Shown: piece by piece, positions 46,837 to 55,404 of the stretch
How positions within the stretch are numbered: the first letter of the stretch is position 1
Layout of the letters: the number at the start of each line of letters is the position of its first letter
NCBI GenBank assembly: GCA_964511555.1
Contig: CAZEFR010000005.1
Location: forward strand, 1 to 64,000
Source of the DNA: CAIZGX01 sp964511555
GTDB lineage: Bacteria; Bacteroidota; Bacteroidia; Flavobacteriales_D; Sanyastnellaceae
Direction of reading: 5' to 3'
DNA length: 64,000 bases
Made by a program: the position numbers and the translations under genes
Notes under the pieces: generated by a model
The model's database searches: none
Told to the model about the DNA's origin: nothing
What the model saw: only the letters and a program-made list of their open reading frames with translations

Positions 46837-47965
46837 CGATTAGCTCGAAGCGTTTCTTCAGCACTCTAAATTCTACTCTTCTGTTTTTCGCTCGCCCTTC
46901 ATCTGAATCGTTGGTGGTTGCTGGTTTTGTAGCGCCGAAGTATTTTATTTCCAATCGAGATCGGTCTATGCCTTTCTTCATTAAATAACTTACCACTGCC
47001 TCTGCCCTATTCTTGGAAAGCGTCACGTTGTAATCGTCTTTACCTCTGCTGTCGGTATGTCCTTGCACTTCCAGATACATGGCCTTGTTCTTCTTCAATA
47101 AGACATAAACTTCATCCAATTCTTTCTTTGCACTGTCGGTAATATTGAATTTATCGAAGTCAAAGTATATGTCATCGAGTCTTATTTCATCATACTGACT
47201 TAATTGAAGCGGCGGATCGAAAACCATGGATTGAAGCACTTCATTTTCGCATGAGCATTCTTCTTTGGTTCGAACCGGCTTCACCACCACATCGTCTACA
47301 TACAAGTAGCTGTAATCTCCCATGCCCTTGTCGTTTCCTGTGCTGTGAAGAATTTTCGTGGCCTTATCGCTTTTGAAATTTCCTATGGTAATAAATCTTT
47401 CTCCGCCTGAAGCTCTGTAGACATCACCCATCTTCACCCAACCGTCTTTCTTATCCAGAATGTACAAGCGCGGATTTTCAATGGTCGCTTTCATCTCAAT
47501 GCAATTCATTCCTTTTTGGCGAAGTTCTTCGGCGCTAAGAACAATGCCACACCCATCGGTTACGAAATTGCAGAGATCGGCTGATGAGATGCTTATTTCA
47601 ATACATACCAATTCTCCTGGTCTAAGGGGTCTGCTTAATTCCGAGCTCAAATACTCGCGGTAATTCTTCTTGTTGAAGGTGTAATTCACGAAGCCTGCGT
47701 AGGCTTTTCCGGATGCTGCATTTTCATTTCCGAAAACATTTTTCGGAACACCAACGGCCTTGCTGCAACTGTTGAAATAATCGGGCGTGCCCTGCCCGGG
47801 CTGTTTCCAAGAAACAATGTGTGTGAGTTGACTTTGATTGAAATCGACAGGACAGCCTTGGTGTTCTTCAAAGCTTGAATTCAATACCAAATTCTGAGCG
47901 AAGCACGTTAGGTGCATGAAACCCAAAACGGTAAGGAATAAACTGTATCTAATTGATATCTTCAA
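46826..47965 (-). CDS. OmpA-family envelope protein with N-terminal lectin-like domain (paralogue 1)
   Basis: A 379-residue protein with signal peptide MKISIRYSLFLTVLGFMHLTCFAQ. The N-terminal 230 residues (LVLNSSFEEHQGCP, SGKAYAGFVNY, YLYVDDVVV) resemble secreted jelly-roll modules. Residues 265-372 are an OmpA C-terminal peptidoglycan-binding domain (IYFDFDKFNITDSAKKELDEV, VQGHTDSRGKDDYNVTLSKNRAEAVVSYL, NRRVEF). The peptidoglycan-contacting Asp and Arg are present. The plan resembles that of the next gene, so the two look like a tandem duplication. A surface-to-wall linker role is inferred. Confidence 0.83.
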   Translation of the reverse strand: MKISIRYSLFLTVLGFMHLTCFAQNLVLNSSFEEHQGCPVDFNQSQLTHIVSWKQPGQGTPDYFNSCSKAVGVPKNVFGNENAASGKAYAGFVNYTFNKKNYREYLSSELSRPLRPGELVCIEISISSADLCNFVTDGCGIVLSAEELRQKGMNCIEMKATIENPRLYILDKKDGWVKMGDVYRASGGERFITIGNFKSDKATKILHSTGNDKGMGDYSYLYVDDVVVKPVRTKEECSCENEVLQSMVFDPPLQLSQYDEIRLDDIYFDFDKFNITDSAKKELDEVYVLLKKNKAMYLEVQGHTDSRGKDDYNVTLSKNRAEAVVSYLMKKGIDRSRLEIKYFGATKPATTNDSDEGRAKNRRVEFRVLKKRFELIENS

Positions 47966-47980
47966 CGCACCGAATTTAAC

Positions 47981-48022
47981 GAGAAAACAAAAGGGGAGCG
48001 CAAATTATTGCAGCTCCCCTTT
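47981..48022 (-). terminator. Intrinsic terminator after OmpA paralogue 2
   Basis: On the minus strand AAAGGGGAGC (48022-48013) pairs with GCTCCCCTTT (47999-47990), extended by GCAA/TTGC with one bulged base, and is followed by TTGTTTTC. It begins 18 bp after the stop at 48040, separating the two OmpA-type genes transcriptionally. Confidence 0.75.
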
Positions 48023-48039
48023 AAAAAGATGGTATAATC

Positions 48040-49218
48040 TTATTTCACTTTGAATACTACACGTCTGTTTTGTGCGTGTCCAGAAGGAGAATTGAATGTG
48101 CTTGCTGGTTGAGCATCGTCTACGAAAGAAACTGAAATGCGGGCTCCGTTTATTCCGAACCCAACTAAAGCTTCCTTAACAGCGTTTGCGCGTTTCTCAG
48201 CCATATTCGCCACCTCTTCGTCTAATTTCGCTTCAGACATTTCGTCTACATCTGAGTGACCAATGAGCTCTATGTTCAACTTTGGATCAGCTTTCATGAA
48301 TGCAGCAATTTCTTCGATGTTCGAATCAAATTGACCCGGAACCATTTCTGTTAAAGCTGCAAAGTACACAACAGTCGTGTTTATGATGTCTTGTGGTTTT
48401 GCACCCGTCTCACGAGCTACAGAGCTGCTGTAGATAAACTGAGCTTGCGGCTTGCTCTTCTTCGAACAATTGCATTGGCTCTTGGCTTCAATGGCTACTA
48501 TTTCAACATCGTCAATGAAATAATAAGCGTCATTCGAAACGGTTCCAGGCACGCCTGCTGGCTTTTTAACTTTCTCAATCTTCATCTTATCTTCTGCTCC
48601 AAAACCGCCAATAACAATGTATTCCTCTCCACCAGCCGCGGTGAAGGTGCCACAAATATTCTCCCAAGAATCCATGATGTTCACAGGGATATTCTCGGCA
48701 ATAGTTATTTGTGGATCTACCATTATTGCGTTGTCTTTGGAGTATTGTAATTTCTTTTCAGTAACATACACTCCAACGTTGTTCACCGCAAACTTAGATA
48801 GCTCTGCCAAGCTTAGTTTATAGCGAATACAATACTGCTGACCTTTCACAAGCTTCTGACTTAGTTTCACTTCCAAATAGGTTCTTGCTTTTTTAGGATC
48901 TTTCGAATAAGCTCTGAATCCGGCATAACTTGAACCCGAAGCTGGTTCTTGAACACCATGTTCGTTATTTGGCACCTGAATCTTTGGACTTTTTACTCCC
49001 TTCGAAAACAGATCGCAAAGGGTAACATTCGGTGTCATCCAAGGCGTTGCAAGATCTACTTGATTCGCCGTTTTCAACGCTTTGAAATCAAAATCATCAA
49101 AGCTGCCGTTGGGAACAATTCCTTTCGGCTCTGCTGCTGCCTTGTCAGTTTTCTTTTGAGCCGTTGCTCCAACAACCGCAAGAGTTAACACAGCTAGTAA
49201 TAAACGTTTCATAATCAT
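48040..49218 (-). CDS. OmpA-family envelope protein with N-terminal lectin-like domain (paralogue 2)
   Basis: A 392-residue protein, start ATG at 49212 or 49218, signal peptide ending VVGATAQ. N-terminal half follows the same plan as paralogue 1 (IVPNGSFDDFDF, ASGSSYAGFRAY, YFIDDVEIVAI, QCNC). The C-terminal OmpA domain (about 280-392) is divergent: IELIGHSDVDEMSEAKLDEEVANMAEKRANAVKEAL keeps the Asp and Arg side, and it ends AQNRRVVFKVK. A terminator follows. Likely same role as paralogue 1 with altered partner. Confidence 0.8.
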   Translation of the reverse strand: MIMKRLLLAVLTLAVVGATAQKKTDKAAAEPKGIVPNGSFDDFDFKALKTANQVDLATPWMTPNVTLCDLFSKGVKSPKIQVPNNEHGVQEPASGSSYAGFRAYSKDPKKARTYLEVKLSQKLVKGQQYCIRYKLSLAELSKFAVNNVGVYVTEKKLQYSKDNAIMVDPQITIAENIPVNIMDSWENICGTFTAAGGEEYIVIGGFGAEDKMKIEKVKKPAGVPGTVSNDAYYFIDDVEIVAIEAKSQCNCSKKSKPQAQFIYSSSVARETGAKPQDIINTTVVYFAALTEMVPGQFDSNIEEIAAFMKADPKLNIELIGHSDVDEMSEAKLDEEVANMAEKRANAVKEALVGFGINGARISVSFVDDAQPASTFNSPSGHAQNRRVVFKVK

Positions 49219-49219
49219 T

Positions 49220-50251
49220 TTACTTTTCGTTAGGGTATTCTTTTATTGTATCAATAAAGCATTTTAGGTTATCGGGAGAAATATCGGGATAAACTCCGTG
49301 GCCTAAGTTAGCAATATGTTTTTGAGTTCCAAACTTTTGCATCATTTCTCTTGTTGCTTTTTTAATGCTAGCGAAGTCTCCATAGAGCACCGAAGGGTCT
49401 AAGTTTCCTTGCACTGTTTTCGCTCCTGCCCATTTCCGTGCCAAATCTGGTTGAACGGTCCAATCGAGTCCGATTGTTTCGCACGGAGAGTTCGCGAAAT
49501 CTTCTATCGCATACCACGCCCCTTTTGCGAAAACGGTTCTTGGGACTTCGGGTATCGCTGCTAAAATTCTATTGATATATGGAAGGGAAAACTCGCGATA
49601 TGAATCGGGGCCCAATACGCCCGCCCATGAATCGAAAAGCTGAATCAAATCAGCTCCCGAAGCTATTTGCATTTTCAAGTAAGAGATGGTCGCATCTGAA
49701 ATCGCTGAAAGTAATGCATGAGCAAGTTCTGGATTCTCGCGCATCATTCTTCTGGCCTTAGCGAACTCCTTGCTCCCCTGCCCTTCAATCATGTAACAAA
49801 ACAAGGTAAATGGCGCACCGGCAAAGCCGATCAACGGCACTCTTCCATTTAACTCCTGCTTGGTTAGTTTCAACGCTTCAGCCACATAATTCAGTTTACC
49901 TTCAATCTCCGTGGTTGAAAGCCTAGCTACATCCTCTATCGTTTTAATGGTATTCGGAAAACGCGGTCCCTTTCCCTCATCCATTTCATACGGCAATCCC
50001 ATGGCTTCAGGAATAACCAAAATATCTGAGAAAATAATCGCAGCATCTACACCCAAAATATCAACGGGCTGAAGAGTCACCTCGCACGCCAACTCGGGTG
50101 TGCGAACCAACGTAATGAAAGAACCCGCCCTTGCCCGCGTTGCGCGGTATTCGGGTAGTACTCTTCCGGCCTGACGCATGACCCATACAGGGGTGCGTTC
50201 CACTTGCTCGCCCTTCGCGGCACGAAGCAATAAATTGTTCTGCAAATTCAT
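49220..50251 (-). CDS. hemE: Uroporphyrinogen decarboxylase
   Basis: Removes four carboxyls from uroporphyrinogen III in haem synthesis. From the ATG at 50251 the protein has 343 residues (MNLQNNLLLRAAKGEQVERTPVWVMRQAGR...). The conserved PVWVMRQAGRVLPEYR opens the active site, DILGVDAAIIFSDILVIPEAMG carries the catalytic Asp, and GFAGAPFTLFCYMIEG and NLGHGVYP complete it. An upstream in-frame ATG at 50275 overlaps a perfect -7 element, so I chose 50251. It ends 2 bp from the OmpA paralogue start. Confidence 0.93.
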   Translation of the reverse strand: MNLQNNLLLRAAKGEQVERTPVWVMRQAGRVLPEYRATRARAGSFITLVRTPELACEVTLQPVDILGVDAAIIFSDILVIPEAMGLPYEMDEGKGPRFPNTIKTIEDVARLSTTEIEGKLNYVAEALKLTKQELNGRVPLIGFAGAPFTLFCYMIEGQGSKEFAKARRMMRENPELAHALLSAISDATISYLKMQIASGADLIQLFDSWAGVLGPDSYREFSLPYINRILAAIPEVPRTVFAKGAWYAIEDFANSPCETIGLDWTVQPDLARKWAGAKTVQGNLDPSVLYGDFASIKKATREMMQKFGTQKHIANLGHGVYPDISPDNLKCFIDTIKEYPNEK

Positions 50252-50257
50252 GTGGTG

Positions 50258-50265
50258 CAAAAATA
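50258..50265 (-). promoter_or_regulatory. -7 element of hemE (leaderless candidate)
   Basis: TATTTTTG on the minus strand, a perfect TAnnTTTG, 6 bp before the ATG at 50251. Confidence 0.5.
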
Positions 50266-50279
50266 CATCAGACATGCGC

Positions 50280-50287
50280 TACCTTCG
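50280..50287 (+). promoter_or_regulatory. -7 element of the MOSC gene (leaderless candidate)
   Basis: TACCTTCG (TTCG variant), 5 bp before the ATG at 50293. It and the hemE element lie back to back in a 41-bp divergent spacer. Confidence 0.4.
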
Positions 50288-50292
50288 TTTTT

Positions 50293-51096
50293 ATGTTGAA
50301 GTCAATTTCAATTTATCCCATAAAATCGTTGAACGGCCTTGAGCTAACCTCTTCAGAGGTGCTTCAGCACGGATTGAAATACGATCGGAATTGGATGCTG
50401 GTCGATTCCAACAACAAGTTCATCACGCGAAGAGAACGCCCCGAGCTTTCGCTCATTGAAACTGGCCTTTCCGAAAACGGATTTCGCTTTTCCTTCAACA
50501 ATCAATCTGAAAGTCTTGCACTTGGAGCGATTGATTTCCAACAAGAAAAAATTGAATCGAAGGTTTGGGATTCGAATGTTTTCGGATATGAAGAGAGCAA
50601 AAATCTAAATACTTTTTTTTCTGATTTTTTGAAGGAAGAAGTGCGTCTCATTCGTATGCCTCTTCAACCTGAAAGAATTGAAATGGCTCCATTAACTGGA
50701 GAGTCAACCCCCAGTTCATTCGCTGACAGTTTTCCAATTTTAATTTTAGGAAGTGCTTCGCTCGACGCACTGAATGCGCAATTGAAAGAACCCATTGACG
50801 CCAGATATTTCCGTCCGAATTTACTTTTCCAAACCGAACGTTCATTCGAAGAAGACGAATGGCAAGCCATTCAAATTGGAACCGTATTGCTTCGTAAAGC
50901 TAAATCTTGCGGGCGATGCCGAATGATTAATATCAATCCAGATACGGGTATTTATCGCACCGATGTCATGCGTGAGTTGGCGAAATTGCGCACTGTGAAG
51001 AACAAGGTTATCCTTGGCGACTTGTATTATCCTGTTCAAACCGGCTCAATTGAACTTCATTCCGAAGTGAAAGTTTTCACTACCTTCAACACCTAA
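50293..51096 (+). CDS. MOSC-domain protein
   Basis: A 267-residue protein with an N-terminal MOSC beta-barrel (SISIYPIKSLNGLELTSSEV) and a MOSC domain. The conserved Cys that binds sulfur or a metal is in LLRKAKSCGRCRMININPDTG (about 215). The family includes mitochondrial amidoxime-reducing proteins, YcbX and MoCo sulfurases. The most likely job is use of the molybdenum cofactor in detoxifying N-hydroxy bases; no ferredoxin domain is fused. Diverges from hemE; followed 9 bp later by a prenyltransferase. Confidence 0.85.
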   Translation: MLKSISIYPIKSLNGLELTSSEVLQHGLKYDRNWMLVDSNNKFITRRERPELSLIETGLSENGFRFSFNNQSESLALGAIDFQQEKIESKVWDSNVFGYEESKNLNTFFSDFLKEEVRLIRMPLQPERIEMAPLTGESTPSSFADSFPILILGSASLDALNAQLKEPIDARYFRPNLLFQTERSFEEDEWQAIQIGTVLLRKAKSCGRCRMININPDTGIYRTDVMRELAKLRTVKNKVILGDLYYPVQTGSIELHSEVKVFTTFNT

Positions 51097-51105
51097 AATA
51101 CTGTT

Positions 51106-51993
51106 ATGACTCAAGCGCTTTTCAAAATGTCTCGTCCGAACAATCTGCTCATGATTGTTTTCGCCATGTTCGCGTTTCGCTTTGGTTTTGCGCACACCAT
51201 AGCCCCTGAAGACTTCACGCAATGGATGCAGTTTTTGGGAATGATGATTACTATTGTTCTGCTTACTGCAGGAGGAAATTTCATTAACGATTATTTCGAT
51301 GTTCGCGTAGACCGGATCAACAAGCCCAATGAGGTGTATGTAGAAAAACAGGTGAAACGCAGAGTGGTTATTCTTGCCCACATTTTAACAACAACACTGG
51401 GCATTCTCATTTCATTTTTCGTTGGAAAGAGTATGGACTCTTATTTACCATTCGTTGTGGCTCTTGTTGTTTCCATTGCCTTGGGACTATACACCCCGTT
51501 TTTCAAAAAGCGGGTGTTATCGGGAAACCTAATTGTTTCGCTTTGCATTGGAATGATCCCTTTGTGGAGTGTTTGGCCTCAGCTTTCGAATTTGCATATT
51601 GGTTTTTGGACCTTAATCTTTTCGGTGTTTGCCTTTTCTGTGAATTTTAGCAGAGAAATTGTGAAAGACATAGAGGATATGGACGGCGACGCTGCGGAGA
51701 ATTACAAAACCTTGCCAGTTGTTATGGGCACACAAACTGCGCGTATTTATGCGTTGTTATTTTTGTTTGCAGCGTTAATTACGGCTGGAGTAACGTTATT
51801 TATCGCAGCAACTCAGCACCATTCCTTGGGCACACTTTATCTAATTGGAATGGGGATGTGCTTGCCGCTAATCATAGCATTGTTCGCTGTGTTTATGGCG
51901 AATTCAAAAGAAGGATTTCACAAGGCCAGTCTTATCTTGAAGATTGCAATGGCTATTGGAATTACGTGTGGGTTTGTGTTGAGGTTTGTTTGA
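51106..51993 (+). CDS. UbiA-family prenyltransferase
   Basis: A 295-residue membrane protein of about nine hydrophobic segments. First Asp-rich motif NFINDYFDVRVDRINKP (about 64-80, NDxxDxxxD type), second motif REIVKDIEDMDGDAAENYKTLPVVMG (about 183-208). UbiA enzymes attach a prenyl chain to a ring or glycerol phosphate. The Bacteroidota form is often annotated geranylgeranylglycerol-phosphate transferase, but menaquinone or other substrates cannot be excluded. Same strand as the MOSC gene. Confidence 0.82.
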   Translation: MTQALFKMSRPNNLLMIVFAMFAFRFGFAHTIAPEDFTQWMQFLGMMITIVLLTAGGNFINDYFDVRVDRINKPNEVYVEKQVKRRVVILAHILTTTLGILISFFVGKSMDSYLPFVVALVVSIALGLYTPFFKKRVLSGNLIVSLCIGMIPLWSVWPQLSNLHIGFWTLIFSVFAFSVNFSREIVKDIEDMDGDAAENYKTLPVVMGTQTARIYALLFLFAALITAGVTLFIAATQHHSLGTLYLIGMGMCLPLIIALFAVFMANSKEGFHKASLILKIAMAIGITCGFVLRFV

Positions 51994-51996
51994 TTA

Positions 51997-52779
51997 TCAC
52001 TTCTGACTTAACAATCCGTTGGCAGTCATCTTGAAGAAATCATATGCCTTACTGTAATCGAGTAGTTCGTAATCGACTCCTAGCTTCTTCAGGTTGCCAT
52101 AGTATGCTTGCAAATTCAAAAAATAATTCTTTTCCAGTTGAATGGCAGTGGCTTTTTCACCAAATTTCTGCACTAGAAACCATTTTTCCAACAAGCGCGC
52201 AGACCTTCCATTACCGTCCTGAAAAGGGTGAATCTTGACAAAAGTTAAGTGGATATGCGATCCAAAAAACAACACTTCGGAATTACTTAATTCTTGCGAC
52301 ATTAAGACTTCTATATCAGCAAAGAGTTTGGCTAACTCACCGAGCAATTTACTTTGCTCCGCGGCCACATAATCAATTTTATCTTCGCTATTCAGGACAA
52401 ACATAGGATTGGTTCTAATGAATCCTTGTTGAGACATTGGCAATAGACTAGCACTCAATAGCGCATGTGCTCTTTGCAAATTCTCAAATGTCAAGTCGTT
52501 CTGAAATATAAACTCATAAGCTCTGAATAAATCATCTGCCTTCCGTGTATAATCAGGCTGATAATGTACATTGAGAAATTTGTGCTTGAAGTAACTATCA
52601 AAATCTATTTCCTCTCCTTCAATCTTCGAAGAGTATACACTAGAAATAGAATTATAGAATCGGAAATAATCTACCGGAGTTTCAAGCCTATCGAGACCTT
52701 CGATCACAACATCTAAACTATTCGCAAATTCAACTTTGAACTGCGCAAGATGTTGATCTGAAAGCATTTTAAGATTCAT
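51997..52779 (-). CDS. Fic-family AMPylase with N-terminal inhibitory helix
   Basis: A 260-residue Fic protein. Catalytic motif HPFQDGNGRSAR at 184-195 has all residues for AMP transfer. An inhibitory motif SSKIEG at 50-55 fits (S/T)xxxE(G/N), placing it in class II, in which the N-terminal helix blocks ATP binding in cis. No separate antitoxin is near. Target protein unknown. It converges with the prenyltransferase gene, 3 bp apart. Confidence 0.88.
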   Translation of the reverse strand: MNLKMLSDQHLAQFKVEFANSLDVVIEGLDRLETPVDYFRFYNSISSVYSSKIEGEEIDFDSYFKHKFLNVHYQPDYTRKADDLFRAYEFIFQNDLTFENLQRAHALLSASLLPMSQQGFIRTNPMFVLNSEDKIDYVAAEQSKLLGELAKLFADIEVLMSQELSNSEVLFFGSHIHLTFVKIHPFQDGNGRSARLLEKWFLVQKFGEKATAIQLEKNYFLNLQAYYGNLKKLGVDYELLDYSKAYDFFKMTANGLLSQK

Positions 52780-52817
52780 GCTATTGTTCCGATTTGCAAA
52801 ATAAAATCACCAATTAA

Positions 52818-54134
52818 CTAAACCTCTTGACTCCTATTCTTCGGAATTAAAAACATCAATCCGAAGCCTATAACGAAAAAGACAATCAACGCCAGGATGC
52901 TGTAGCGCATGCTGAAATGACCGTCGATGAACCCGAAAGAAACAAGCCCAATGATCAACCCTACTTTTTCAGTCACATCGTAAAAACTGAAGAACGAAGC
53001 GGTGTCTTTTGTTCCTGGAATTAATTTCGAATAGGTGCTGCGCGCCAGAGATTGGGTTCCTCCCATAATAAAACCAATAAGTCCTGCAACGATATAAAAC
53101 ATCATGACTTGACCTTCTTGCACAAAGAAAAACGCAAAGAAGCAAATGAACATCCACAAGGCAAGCGCTATCTTCAACACTGAAAAATTCCCAATTCTAT
53201 GCGACAATTTCGAGAAAAGATACGCGCCTGGAATGGCAATAATCTGAACCAAGATAATAGCCACAATTAAGTTGAGTGTTTCCAATTTCACTTCCTTTTT
53301 GCCGAAGTACGTGGCCATCTGCATAATGGTTTGAATACCCATACTGAACGTAAAGAAGGCCAATAAATAAGCCTTCAACTGAGGTAAGTGTTTCAATTGC
53401 TTCAAAACACTTCCTAACTCCGAAAACCCTTTCGTAAATACATTGGTCTTCTCTACATGAACGCGTTCGGTTTCTTTCAAACGTGCGAATGTGATCTGTG
53501 CAAATCCCATCCACCACACTCCAACAGCTATAAATGAATAACGCATCATCATCACTTTCTCTGGTCCGCTCTTCGCAACAACCATAACAGCGACCAAAGC
53601 GCAAATAAGGAGAATCATACTGCCCAAATACCCCAATGAAAATCCTTTCGCGCTGAGTTTATCTTGCTCTTCCTCTGTCGCCACTATTGGTAAAAAGCTA
53701 TTACTAAAAGCATAACTTCCCCAGAAACCTATACATGCAAGTATTACACTTAGGATACTCAACTCCATGTTCGCAGGGTCGAAAAAATATAGGCTCATAC
53801 AGGATAGAGATCCTAGGTAACAAAAGAACTTCAGAAAAAATTTCTTCTTTCTATAATAATCTGCCACACCTGAAAGAATAGGCAAAATCAAGCACACAAT
53901 TGTCAAACCAAATGCAGTCGCATAACTAATCAACTCTGTATTCTCCAACGTTGAACCGAAAACCTTCACTTTGGTTGAAGTCACAACTCCATCCGAATTT
54001 TTCACGGAGGTCATGACATCATAAAAAATAGGAAAAATGGTTGAGCCAATAACGAGATTGTAAACCGAATTGGCCCAATCGTACATGGCCCATCCGTTCT
54101 GAATCTTTTTGCGGGAGAGTGCAGTCTCTGTCAT
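52818..54134 (-). CDS. MFS transporter, UMF1/Atg22-like
   Basis: A 438-residue membrane protein with about twelve hydrophobic segments; N-terminal KKIQNGWAMYDWANSVYNLVIGSTIFP and later MGGTQSLARSTYSKLIPGTKDTASFFSFYDVTEK are typical of the UMF1 group. The ATG at 54134 lies 1 bp after the upstream methyltransferase stop; the longer frame would need TTG at 54146. Substrate unknown; some Atg22-like proteins export amino acids from vacuoles in yeast. Confidence 0.83.
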   Translation of the reverse strand: MTETALSRKKIQNGWAMYDWANSVYNLVIGSTIFPIFYDVMTSVKNSDGVVTSTKVKVFGSTLENTELISYATAFGLTIVCLILPILSGVADYYRKKKFFLKFFCYLGSLSCMSLYFFDPANMELSILSVILACIGFWGSYAFSNSFLPIVATEEEQDKLSAKGFSLGYLGSMILLICALVAVMVVAKSGPEKVMMMRYSFIAVGVWWMGFAQITFARLKETERVHVEKTNVFTKGFSELGSVLKQLKHLPQLKAYLLAFFTFSMGIQTIMQMATYFGKKEVKLETLNLIVAIILVQIIAIPGAYLFSKLSHRIGNFSVLKIALALWMFICFFAFFFVQEGQVMMFYIVAGLIGFIMGGTQSLARSTYSKLIPGTKDTASFFSFYDVTEKVGLIIGLVSFGFIDGHFSMRYSILALIVFFVIGFGLMFLIPKNRSQEV

Positions 54135-54135
54135 G

Positions 54136-54981
54136 TTACTTTTCAATTTTCAACCAAAACGAACCGCCGTGTTTTTCCACAACATGTGGAATGGCGTTCC
54201 AAATCGGCTCTATAATTTGACTTAATTCTTTGTTTTCTGAAAGATAATAATTTGGAATCATGGGCGCATACTTTTCGCTGTTCGCCAAAAGAAACGCTGC
54301 CAACATGTATTGCTCTGAATAAAACCGATCGCACATAAACTGCGGATAATCGAAAGGCAAATACACATCGTGTATTTGAACCACCACTCCCTTCTTCAAT
54401 CTTGGAAGAACTTCCAAGAAGAAAACCGTCGCATCGGAATTCGGGAACACGCGGTGCGAATTGTCTACAAACAAAATATCATTCTCTTCCAAATCTTCTA
54501 GAAAATCGAAATCGCAGTCTTCAAACGGAGAACGAATAATAGTATTCGCCAACGCATCTATCTCTGCGCGAGGCATTGGATCGATCGAAATAATTTCAGT
54601 CTTTAAGCCTTGCTCTGAAATGGCCTTGTGCGCAACCTTGGTTGAATTACCCGATCCAATTTCAACATATCGTTTGGGCTTTAGTTCCGCTATGGCAGTG
54701 TACAACATAACCATGTCGAGCCCTGGCAAAAACAAGTTGTTCCAAAAAGGCTCCTGAGCTGAAGGTTTGTCGGTATTGTTTTTTACTGATTGAAAATTTT
54801 GCGTGTATTTCAATGCTGCGTGCAGCCACTTCTCGTACTCTTCTTTTCTATTTTCAATAATGGAAAGCAATTGCGGATGAGCCTCTTGGCCATGGCCGTA
54901 GCGAGGTTCAAAGGAAACAGGATACTCCAGAATTAATTTCTGAAACTTCGGATGAGCTAATTTGAAAAATCTTTTAATCAT
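54136..54981 (-). CDS. Class I SAM-dependent methyltransferase
   Basis: A 281-residue protein with a Rossmann core in the middle: YVEIGSGNSTKVAHKA (about 112-127, SAM loop), then IISIDPMP and DILFVDNSHRVF. KKGVVVQIHDVYLPFDYP carries His-Asp often seen in O-methyltransferases of sugars. Substrate unknown. Same strand and 1 bp from the MFS gene. Confidence 0.75.
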   Translation of the reverse strand: MIKRFFKLAHPKFQKLILEYPVSFEPRYGHGQEAHPQLLSIIENRKEEYEKWLHAALKYTQNFQSVKNNTDKPSAQEPFWNNLFLPGLDMVMLYTAIAELKPKRYVEIGSGNSTKVAHKAISEQGLKTEIISIDPMPRAEIDALANTIIRSPFEDCDFDFLEDLEENDILFVDNSHRVFPNSDATVFFLEVLPRLKKGVVVQIHDVYLPFDYPQFMCDRFYSEQYMLAAFLLANSEKYAPMIPNYYLSENKELSQIIEPIWNAIPHVVEKHGGSFWLKIEK

Positions 54982-55027
54982 GAGCGCGGTTCAATCTTCT
55001 AACTGAAAAAATCAAAAGCTAATGTAC

Positions 55028-55035
55028 TACCTTTG
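55028..55035 (+). promoter_or_regulatory. -7 element of rnpB
   Basis: TACCTTTG, perfect TAnnTTTG, about 4-5 nt before the predicted RNA 5' end. No clear -33 element. Confidence 0.6.
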
Positions 55036-55039
55036 CAGC

Positions 55040-55404
55040 AAAGACCGAAGAGGATTCATCGCTGGTTGCAAAACTAGAGGAAAGTCCGGGCTGCGCAGAG
55101 CGCCGCACCCTGTGAAAAGCGGGGGACGTTAAACGCAAGTTTAACGGACAGACAGTGCTGCAGAAATTAAACCGCCACTAGCAATAGTGGTAAGGGTGAA
55201 AAGGAGGTGTAAGAGACCACCGTCGTTCTTGGTAACAAGGCGAGCTAGGAAAACCTTGCGGGCTGTAAGATCAAATAAACCGAGGCCGTTGGATTCGTTC
55301 CAACTGAAGAGTTGCTCGCTCAATCTCGGAGGGTAGATCGCATAGATAAATGATGAAACATGTGGCAACACATGAACAGAACCCGGCTTACGCTCACGGT
55401 CTTT
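55040..55404 (+). ncRNA. rnpB: RNase P RNA (M1 RNA), class A
   Basis: About 365 nt. The conserved GAGGAAAGTCCGGGC lies near the 5' end (about 55077) and ACAGAACCCGGCTTA near the 3' end (55377). The ends pair as helix P1 (AAGACCG with CGGTCTT). It is the catalytic part of the enzyme that cuts tRNA leaders. A T-rich tract after 55401 may end transcription. The 3' end meets the stop of mobA on the other strand. End positions are good to a few bases. Confidence 0.93.

Noticed and set aside
51997..52779. Fic toxin-antitoxin locus
   Set aside because: No separate antitoxin gene; the inhibitory motif SSKIEG is within the same protein.
55141..55371. Small protein gene within the RNase P RNA region (minus strand)
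   Set aside because: It lies wholly inside rnpB, has no family resemblance and is best explained as chance.
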